Positions 14,961-20,539 of a DNA stretch of 20,539 bases are shown in pieces (positions within the stretch are counted from its first letter, which is position 1; each line of letters begins with the position of its first letter). The notes beneath the pieces are model-generated. The model had not been told where the DNA came from. It ran no database searches and worked only from the letters and a program-made list of their open reading frames with translations. This DNA is from Synergistaceae bacterium UBA6101 (lineage in GTDB: Bacteria > Synergistota > Synergistia > Synergistales > Synergistaceae): positions 1 through 20,539 of the forward strand of contig DIWR01000027.1 of the NCBI GenBank assembly GCA_002428495.1, given 5' to 3'. A program made the translations under genes and the position numbers.

Positions 14961-16956
14961 AATGAGTAAGGCGCGGATAGCTGTCCATAGATCTGTTGCA
15001 GATGAGCTTGTAGAAAAATTGCAGGCATTGGGCTGTTGCGAGTTTATAGGAGAGGGCAGCGGTGCGATAGACAGCTCGGCAATGCTCCATCTTCGGGCCA
15101 GGCAGCGTCAGATAGACGAGCTTCTCGGCGATGTAAGGTTTGCTGTGCGCATCCTTGAACCACTTGAAGTAAACAAGGGCAGTTCGATCGCCAGGATGTT
15201 GGGCGATATTCCTACCATTGGATTTTCTGATCTTGCGGCAAAAGCAGACGAAGGTAAATTCAGGGCATTTGTTGCGGAACTCAGGGAAAAAGAAAGGAAA
15301 GCAACAGAGACCAGAGCGGAGATTTCCAGGCTAAAGGGTCTTCTTACACAGTCAATGCTCCTTAATTCGATCAAATACCCCCTTGAATTTTTTACAACAG
15401 GCACAGAAATGATAGGCGGAGCTGTTTATACCATCCCCAAGGCATCTGTCGCCGGTTTTGTCAATAAGATAGGATCAGAACTTGGTGATTTTGTAGAGTA
15501 CCAGCAGCTTCCCGAAAATGAAAAAGATACTGTTTCTACATTTGCGGTACTTTTTAGAAAAACTGACGTGAAAAAAATACAAACCATCGCTTCCGAATTT
15601 TCTGCAGGAAGGATAGACGTTCCTAAAGATTTTGAGCTGACGGCTGAAGAAGAACGCATTAAGCTGACTTCAGAGATCGAAAAAGCAGAGAAGGAAGAAG
15701 CAGTCCTCTGCGCGGAGATCGCATCAAAGGCTGAAGAAGGTCTTGATATGGCACGCTACTACGGGGACTACTGGAGCATACTCAGTGACAGGATAGAATC
15801 CATGATCTCGGGCGTACCGACAGATGATGTTTTTATCTGGTCCTTCTGGATGCCCAGGGATTGCCGGGGAATGGTAGAGAAAACTGTCCATCCCTATGAG
15901 TCGCTCTCTGAATTTTCACTTATAGAGCCAGATGAAGGGGAGTTGCCCCCGACGCTGCTCAAAAATCCGAGCTGGTCATCTTCTATGGAACCCCTCACCC
16001 TTATGTACGGCACTCCTACTTATGGCGGAGTTGATCCGACCTCTCTGATGGCGCCGTTCTTTTTTCTCTTCATGGGGATGTGTTTTGGTGATGCGGGTTA
16101 CGGCCTGGTACTAAGCGGGGTGTTCGGGTACTTTATTGTAAAACACCAGCTTTCACCTACCCTGCGCAAATTTTTTATCATGCTTACCATAGGCATGGTT
16201 TTCTCCGTCATTGTAGGAGCTCTTACAGGCTCCTGGTTCGGCGACAGTATTACTGCATTCCCGTTCCTCAGCTCACTCGTTCCGATAAAGGATGCGTTGC
16301 AGTTCCTGGATCCGATGAACGATCCTATGACGCTGCTTACTATTTCTTTGGGGCTGGGATTCATACAGGTCATCTTCGGCCTTTTGATAGCCTTTAAGAA
16401 CAGCTGGAAAAACGGAGATCGTTTTGGAGCAATGGCTGACCACGGAGGATGGATCCTTTTCCTGTGCGGTCTTTTGCTTACCGGACTAAGTTTATACGGG
16501 ATGCTGACCGGGGCAGTTTCCATAATTTCAAAATATATTGCGGCCGCCGGGGCGCTGGTCCTAGTGGCTACGCAGGGAAGGGCCAAATCAAACATAGCAG
16601 GTAAGCTCTTCTCCGGTGTTTTGAGTCTCTACAACGTAACAGGTTATCTCGGAGATGTGCTCAGCTACAGCAGACTGCTGGCCCTGGGCCTCGGATCTGC
16701 AGCCGTCGGAATGGTTATTAACCTGCTTGCGAAGCTCGTAGCAGGAACTCCCTATGTCGGAATACCTCTGGCCATACTGATATTTGTACTTGGGCACCTT
16801 TTTAGTATTGCGGTCAACCTTCTTGGGGCTTTCATCCACTCCCTGAGACTTCAGTATGTGGAGTTCTTTGGAAAGTTTTACGACGCGAACGGGAAGGATT
16901 TTACCCCGCTTCGGAATGTGACGACATTTGCCCGCTTGTCAGAAGAAAAACAATAA
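14947..16956 (+). CDS. ntpI: V-type ATP synthase subunit I (a-subunit, ion channel stator)
   Basis: A 669-aa protein with a cytosolic helical N-terminal half (about 1-345) that joins the peripheral stalks and a C-terminal membrane half with about seven to eight segments, which provides the ion half-channels beside the K-ring. The conserved arginine facing the ring is R576 in DVLSYSRLLALGLG, the equivalent of yeast Vph1 R735. The motif MGMCFGDAGYGL near 378-389 is a family landmark. ATG 14947 lies within the end of the upstream gene, and GAGGTG lies about 11 nt before it. A 64-nt A+T-rich gap separates it from the K subunit gene. Confidence 0.95.
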   Translation: MALAEMSKARIAVHRSVADELVEKLQALGCCEFIGEGSGAIDSSAMLHLRARQRQIDELLGDVRFAVRILEPLEVNKGSSIARMLGDIPTIGFSDLAAKADEGKFRAFVAELREKERKATETRAEISRLKGLLTQSMLLNSIKYPLEFFTTGTEMIGGAVYTIPKASVAGFVNKIGSELGDFVEYQQLPENEKDTVSTFAVLFRKTDVKKIQTIASEFSAGRIDVPKDFELTAEEERIKLTSEIEKAEKEEAVLCAEIASKAEEGLDMARYYGDYWSILSDRIESMISGVPTDDVFIWSFWMPRDCRGMVEKTVHPYESLSEFSLIEPDEGELPPTLLKNPSWSSSMEPLTLMYGTPTYGGVDPTSLMAPFFFLFMGMCFGDAGYGLVLSGVFGYFIVKHQLSPTLRKFFIMLTIGMVFSVIVGALTGSWFGDSITAFPFLSSLVPIKDALQFLDPMNDPMTLLTISLGLGFIQVIFGLLIAFKNSWKNGDRFGAMADHGGWILFLCGLLLTGLSLYGMLTGAVSIISKYIAAAGALVLVATQGRAKSNIAGKLFSGVLSLYNVTGYLGDVLSYSRLLALGLGSAAVGMVINLLAKLVAGTPYVGIPLAILIFVLGHLFSIAVNLLGAFIHSLRLQYVEFFGKFYDANGKDFTPLRNVTTFARLSEEKQ

Positions 16957-17020
16957 GTTTTATTTAAAAAATTTAAACAACAAATTTAGTATTTATTAAC
17001 TGAGGAGGTAATAGTTCACT
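16957..17020 (+). promoter_or_regulatory. A+T-rich translation leader of the K subunit gene
   Basis: The 64-nt gap is about 90% A/T over 16957-17001 and ends in GAGGAGGT, a near-perfect ribosome site, about 11 nt before ATG 17021. It is the only long gap within this otherwise tight operon and precedes the one subunit needed in about ten copies. In E. coli a U-rich element upstream of atpE boosts translation of the c subunit; a similar role here is inference. Confidence 0.4.
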
Positions 17021-17521
17021 ATGGAAACAATGCTCGCAACGATTTCCGAACAGCTGGGCCCTATGCTTGTAATACTGGGGGCAGCACTGGCAGTAGGTTT
17101 TGCAGGCTCAGGATCTGCATGGGGAATTGGAATAGCCAATGAAGCTGCTGCAGGTGTCATGACAGAGGATCCAAAAAAATTCGGTTATGCACTTGTCCTT
17201 CTTGCCCTCCCCGGAACACAGGGTATTTATGGCCTGCTGGTCGCAGTCCTCTCCCTTCAGAAGGCAGGCCTTCTTGGGGCGGGAGATGTTTCCCTCACAG
17301 TCTGGCAGGGACTGGGCATCTGTTTTGCATGCCTTCCCATCGCTATCTCCGGTTTCTATTCTGCAATCTGGCAGGGAAAGTCTTCTGCTGCTTCGATCTT
17401 GATGATATCAAAGCGTCCGGAACAGATAGGCAAAGCTGTCATCCTCCCGGCTATGTGCGAAACGTATGCAGTTTTTGGGCTTCTTGTCAGTATTTTGATG
17501 CTCAATGGCATAAAGCTTTAA
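17021..17521 (+). CDS. ntpK: V-type ATP synthase subunit K (rotor ring proteolipid), Na+-type
   Basis: A 166-aa duplicated proteolipid with four membrane helices (two hairpins), forming the rotor ring that carries ions past subunit I. The ion-carrying carboxylate is E147 in AMCETYAVFG, in the second hairpin only, as in V-type rings. The residues that bind Na+ in Enterococcus hirae NtpK (L61, T64, Q65, Q110, E139) have counterparts here: L63, T66 and Q67 in LPGTQG, Q118 in WQGK, and E147. The complete set supports Na+ coupling rather than H+. GAGGAGGT provides a strong ribosome site. The gene is separated from subunit E by 18 nt. Confidence 0.96.
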   Translation: METMLATISEQLGPMLVILGAALAVGFAGSGSAWGIGIANEAAAGVMTEDPKKFGYALVLLALPGTQGIYGLLVAVLSLQKAGLLGAGDVSLTVWQGLGICFACLPIAISGFYSAIWQGKSSAASILMISKRPEQIGKAVILPAMCETYAVFGLLVSILMLNGIKL

Positions 17522-17539
17522 ACAGAACGGGGGAAGACC

Positions 17540-18130
17540 ATGTCTTTGGCCCAGATAACAGAAAAGATCAGAAGCGATGCACAGCGCGAGGCCGATGAAA
17601 TACTGGCTAAGGCCAGGGCCAAGGCTGAACTTACTACACAGAGAGCGGAAGAGGAGATCGACTCCATAAAATCAGGCTTTATTCGCCGTTTTGAAGTTGA
17701 GCGTCCTGAGATTTTCCGTCGTCGTGAAATAGTTGCGAATCTGGATGTCAAAAGGATGATGCTTCAATCCAGACGTGATCTCATACAGGATGTTTATGAT
17801 ATGTCCCTTGAAAAGATGAGGATGATCGATAGGGATGATTACGTAAAACTCTGTGAAGCGCTTCTTAAATGCGCAATAACGACTAAAAAAGAAGAGATAC
17901 AGGTCTCACGTGATGAAAAATACCTGGATCAGGCCTGGCTTGACAGGTTTAACGGAGAGAACGGGACCGAACTGGTCTTTTCCGAGAGCAAACCTGATAT
18001 TGCCGGGGGATTCATACTCACGAGAGGAAAGATAAGTACAAACTGCTCATGGGACATGCTTATTCAGATAGCTCAGGAAAAGCAGGAATCCGACGTCGTA
18101 AAACGTTTGTTCCCGTCAGCAGCGGAATGA
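17540..18130 (+). CDS. atpE: V-type ATP synthase subunit E (peripheral stalk)
   Basis: A 196-aa stator subunit. The N-terminal half is a charged helix (QITEKIRSDAQREADEILAK and following) that pairs with the H/G subunit. The C-terminal globular half, with the typical DIAGGFILTRGKI (about 154-166), docks on the A3B3 head. The family length is usual. GGGGGAAG precedes the ATG. It sits between K and C, the standard place in A/V-type operons, and 13 nt separate it from subunit C. Confidence 0.92.
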   Translation: MSLAQITEKIRSDAQREADEILAKARAKAELTTQRAEEEIDSIKSGFIRRFEVERPEIFRRREIVANLDVKRMMLQSRRDLIQDVYDMSLEKMRMIDRDDYVKLCEALLKCAITTKKEEIQVSRDEKYLDQAWLDRFNGENGTELVFSESKPDIAGGFILTRGKISTNCSWDMLIQIAQEKQESDVVKRLFPSAAE

Positions 18131-18143
18131 GGGAGGTGGTCTG

Positions 18144-19160
18144 ATGTCAAGTCAAGGGGCATACGGTTATGCTGTTGCACGTATCCGTGCGATGGAGCTT
18201 CGCCTTCTTGATTCCGGAGTTCTGCAGAGAATGATCGACGCTGAAGATTTTGCGTCCATCCTCAAGATACTTGGGGAGACATCATATTCCTCTGCGATTA
18301 CTTCCCAGACAAACGGGGCTGATTTTGACAAAGTTCTTGAAGCAGACCTGCACAGCATATATGAAGAGATCCGCACCTTCGTTCCTGACAAGGAGATCGT
18401 TGATATAATGAGGCTGCAGTATGACTTCCACAATGTGAAAGTTCTGCTGAAAAGCATGTTCAATGTCAGGACAGGAGGCAAAAAGAGGTGGGATCTGCTC
18501 ACATCACTGGGATCTTATCCTTTGGACGATCTCATCATGAACGTCGAATCGGAAGAATACAGACTTCTTCCATTCGGCCTCAACACTCTGATCCCCAAAT
18601 GCATAACGGTCTGGGAACAGAGCAGGGACGTTCTCGAGGTTGAGAGACTTATCGACAAGAGAATGTTCGAAGTGATGCTTGAAAAAGCTCATGGGCTGGA
18701 TATGCCTGGGATAATAAGCTGGATCCGGACAAGGACTGACGGAGAAAATATACGGTCCCTGCTGAGGCTCAAAAGGTTTAATTACGATGCATCGAAAGCG
18801 CTGCCCTTCCTTCACGAAGGCGGCACCATTGATGTCAGCATGCTGGCATCCCTTATAACTGAACCGTTTGAAACATGGGGCAGGGCAATTGAGTTCTCCG
18901 ATTTCGGGAAAATTATAGGGAGCATTGATGCGTCCGGTGGTTATTCAGACCTCATCCTTTCACTGGAGAGGGTACTGGATGACTGTTACTTGGAGAAGAT
19001 CGCGGCAGGAAGATACAGCCCTTCTGCTCCTGAGAACATTCCGGCCTACCTTTGGGACAAAGAAATGGAAATAAAAAACATCAGGGTGATAACGGTCTCC
19101 AAAAGAAACAAAGGGGACAAGGACCACCTAAGGAGGCTTATACGCCATGGCTACGTCTGA
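18144..19160 (+). CDS. atpC: V-type ATP synthase subunit C (V0 d/AC39-type)
   Basis: A 338-aa soluble funnel-shaped subunit of the AC39 family that caps the K-ring and connects it to the central stalk (D and F). The N-terminus YGYAVARIRAMELRLLD and the helical repeat structure, with LQYDFHNVKVLLKSMF near 90-105 and LLRLKRFNYDASKA near 207, are family traits. GGGAGGTGG lies 4-7 nt before the ATG. The 3' end overlaps subunit F by 14 nt. Confidence 0.92.
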   Translation: MSSQGAYGYAVARIRAMELRLLDSGVLQRMIDAEDFASILKILGETSYSSAITSQTNGADFDKVLEADLHSIYEEIRTFVPDKEIVDIMRLQYDFHNVKVLLKSMFNVRTGGKKRWDLLTSLGSYPLDDLIMNVESEEYRLLPFGLNTLIPKCITVWEQSRDVLEVERLIDKRMFEVMLEKAHGLDMPGIISWIRTRTDGENIRSLLRLKRFNYDASKALPFLHEGGTIDVSMLASLITEPFETWGRAIEFSDFGKIIGSIDASGGYSDLILSLERVLDDCYLEKIAAGRYSPSAPENIPAYLWDKEMEIKNIRVITVSKRNKGDKDHLRRLIRHGYV

Positions 19161-19488
19161 TAAGAGTTCACCGATGGCAGCAGTCGGAAGCTATGACAGC
19201 ATACTTCCATTTAAGGCCATAGGCCTTGATGTTGTTGAAATAACAGATGAGAACAGGGATTCTATCGGGGAGATCATGAACATGTTTGCCATTAAAGGAT
19301 ATGCTGCCCTCTTTGTTGAGGAAGCACTTTTCTCTAAGTACCAGCAGGCTGTTAATGAAGTCAACGAATCTACAGATATGTGCATAATTCCAGTACCCAA
19401 CCAAAGCGGATCCATGGGAGTCGGCCTCAGCTCTATCAGACGCAACGTAGAGCGTGCTGTTGGCATGGATATCTTTGGTGTGAAATGA
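19147..19488 (+). CDS. atpF: V-type ATP synthase subunit F (central stalk)
   Basis: A 113-aa Rossmann-like subunit of the central rotor stalk, binding subunit D. A strand resembling the family opening is AAVGSYDSILPFKAIGLDVV, followed by YAALFVEEAL and CIIPVPNQ. The family often begins with KIAVIGD, and here the first 8 residues (MATSDKSS) are an extra lead. AAGGAGG lies about 11 nt before ATG 19147 within the end of subunit C. A second ATG at 19174 (MAAVGSYD) is possible but lacks a ribosome site. Confidence 0.88.
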   Translation: MATSDKSSPMAAVGSYDSILPFKAIGLDVVEITDENRDSIGEIMNMFAIKGYAALFVEEALFSKYQQAVNEVNESTDMCIIPVPNQSGSMGVGLSSIRRNVERAVGMDIFGVK

Positions 19489-19508
19489 TGAAAATGGAGG
19501 CGATGTGA

Positions 19509-20539
19509 GTGGCTACTCCTAATGCCATAGCAGGATTCATCGCAAAGATCTCCGGTCCGCTTGTCATTGCTAAAGACATGGCCGGAGCCTGCATGTTCGA
19601 CGTTGTAAGAGTCGGAGACGCAGGCCTTGTCGGTGAAATTATTGAACTGAAAGATGATACGGCTTCTGTTCAGGTATACGAAGAAACTTCCGGCCTGAAG
19701 CCCGGAGAGCCTGTTGTCAGCACGGGGGAACCTTTAAGTGTTGAACTTGCACCCGGACTGATAGAAGAGTTTTTCGACGGCATCCAGCGTCCGCTTGAAA
19801 GCATCGAAAAATCAACAAACAGCCCGTACATACTTCGTGGAATAAGCGTTCCCGCAGTAAGCAGGACTAAAAAATGGGGTTTTGTCCCATGTGTTGAAGC
19901 CGGAGCTGAAGTTGATGCCGGAGATTTCCTTGGTTCTGTGCAGGAAACCGTCCTTGTGGACCACAAGGTCATGGTTCCTCACGGAGCCAAAGGAAAGGTC
20001 AAAGAGATCAAACAGGGCGATTTTACTGTAGAAGAGACCATAGCTGTCATTACAGACGCAAAGGGCAATGACCACGAGATCAAACTTCTGCAGAGATGGC
20101 CTGTGCGTAAACCACGCCCCGTAGTAAAGAGACTTCCGCCGGTGATCCCGCTTACGACCGGCCAGAGAGTCATAGATACATTTTTCCCGATTGCCAGGGG
20201 AGGAACGGCATGCGTCCCCGGACCTTTCGGATCCGGAAAGACTGTTATACAGCATCAACTTGCAAAGTGGGCTGACGCAGAAATAGTCGTCTACATCGGA
20301 TGCGGAGAACGCGGAAATGAGATGACGGACGTTCTCCTTGAGTTCCCTGAACTTGAGGACCCACGTTCGGGACAGCCTCTTATGAAGAGGACTCTGCTTA
20401 TAGCAAATACTTCCAACATGCCTGTCGCTGCCCGTGAAGCTTCAGTATACACAGGTATCACGATAGCGGAATATTTCCGTGACATGGGCTATTCCGTAGC
20501 TCTGATGGCCGACTCCACATCGCGCTGGGCGGAGGCTCT
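19509..20539 (+). CDS. atpA: V-type ATP synthase catalytic subunit A, 3'-partial
   Basis: The catalytic subunit hydrolysing or synthesising ATP in the A3B3 head. About 343 of roughly 590 residues are in the window, and the frame runs off the right edge. Visible parts are the N-terminal beta barrel (AIAGFIAKISGPLVIAKDM), the A-type bulge region (HGAKGKVKEI, RWPVRKPRP), TGQRVIDTFFPIARGG, the P-loop GPFGSGKT (238-245), ECGERGNEMT-like CGERGNEMTDVL and the start of the MADSTSRWAEA motif. GTG 19509 is chosen because GGAGG (19496-19500) is 8 nt upstream and family similarity begins there. It follows subunit F by 20 nt, as in other V/A operons; B and D are expected downstream. Confidence 0.96.
   Translation, partial: MATPNAIAGFIAKISGPLVIAKDMAGACMFDVVRVGDAGLVGEIIELKDDTASVQVYEETSGLKPGEPVVSTGEPLSVELAPGLIEEFFDGIQRPLESIEKSTNSPYILRGISVPAVSRTKKWGFVPCVEAGAEVDAGDFLGSVQETVLVDHKVMVPHGAKGKVKEIKQGDFTVEETIAVITDAKGNDHEIKLLQRWPVRKPRPVVKRLPPVIPLTTGQRVIDTFFPIARGGTACVPGPFGSGKTVIQHQLAKWADAEIVVYIGCGERGNEMTDVLLEFPELEDPRSGQPLMKRTLLIANTSNMPVAAREASVYTGITIAEYFRDMGYSVALMADSTSRWAEA

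Noticed and set aside
1..20539. CRISPR arrays, tRNA or rRNA genes, toxin-antitoxin or phage modules
   Set aside because: No regularly spaced repeats, cloverleaf-like segments, rRNA-like blocks or phage/toxin motifs were seen on either strand.

Overview
The window looks like a chromosomal segment of an anaerobic bacterium, most likely from the Synergistota. The basis is a V/A-type ATPase operon in a bacterium, an EFR1-type flavodoxin/ferredoxin protein, moderate G+C and strong GGAGG ribosome sites with frequent GTG/TTG starts. The phylum is an inference from gene content, not from a marker gene.

Layout. (1) Positions 1-2815 are a rearranged, IS-scarred region. A class I/II aminotransferase (+) is cut after its PLP lysine domain, and a short-chain dehydrogenase (-) is cut exactly before its catalytic lysine. 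Between them lies a 1915-bp IS1634-like element (412-2326) with a perfect 14-bp terminal inverted repeat, an intact 552-aa DDE transposase and a terminator guarding its left end. The two flanks are unrelated and no target duplication is visible, so this is not a simple insertion. (2) 2978-3751 is an EFR1-like flavodoxin plus 2x[4Fe-4S] protein. (3) 3938-5309 is a minus-strand group: flavin reductase-like protein, phospholipid N-methyltransferase-like protein and a 53-aa four-or-more-cysteine protein that overlaps the methyltransferase. (4) 5463-6967 is a divergent SsuC/TauC-like permease and SsuB/TauB-like ATPase pair without a substrate-binding protein. (5) 7056-14461 is a tight run of a metallo-beta-lactamase-fold hydrolase, an AddB-like nuclease and an AddA-like helicase-nuclease. 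(6) 14550 onward is a good sigma70-type promoter and the V-type ATPase operon in the order H(G)-I-K-E-C-F-A, with A running off the window end.

The most notable observations are these. Both AddB and AddA carry the C...CX2CX5C iron-sulfur cysteine pattern around a PD-(D/E)XK nuclease, while in characterised AddAB only AddB does. AddB lacks a recognisable Walker A. The K subunit keeps the full Na+-ligand set known from Enterococcus hirae NtpK, which points to a sodium-coupled ATPase. The IS junctions give exact breakpoints in two truncated genes. I found no CRISPR array, tRNA, rRNA or clear anti-phage island. The closest thing to an unusual system is the dual Fe-S AddAB pair with its translationally coupled hydrolase.
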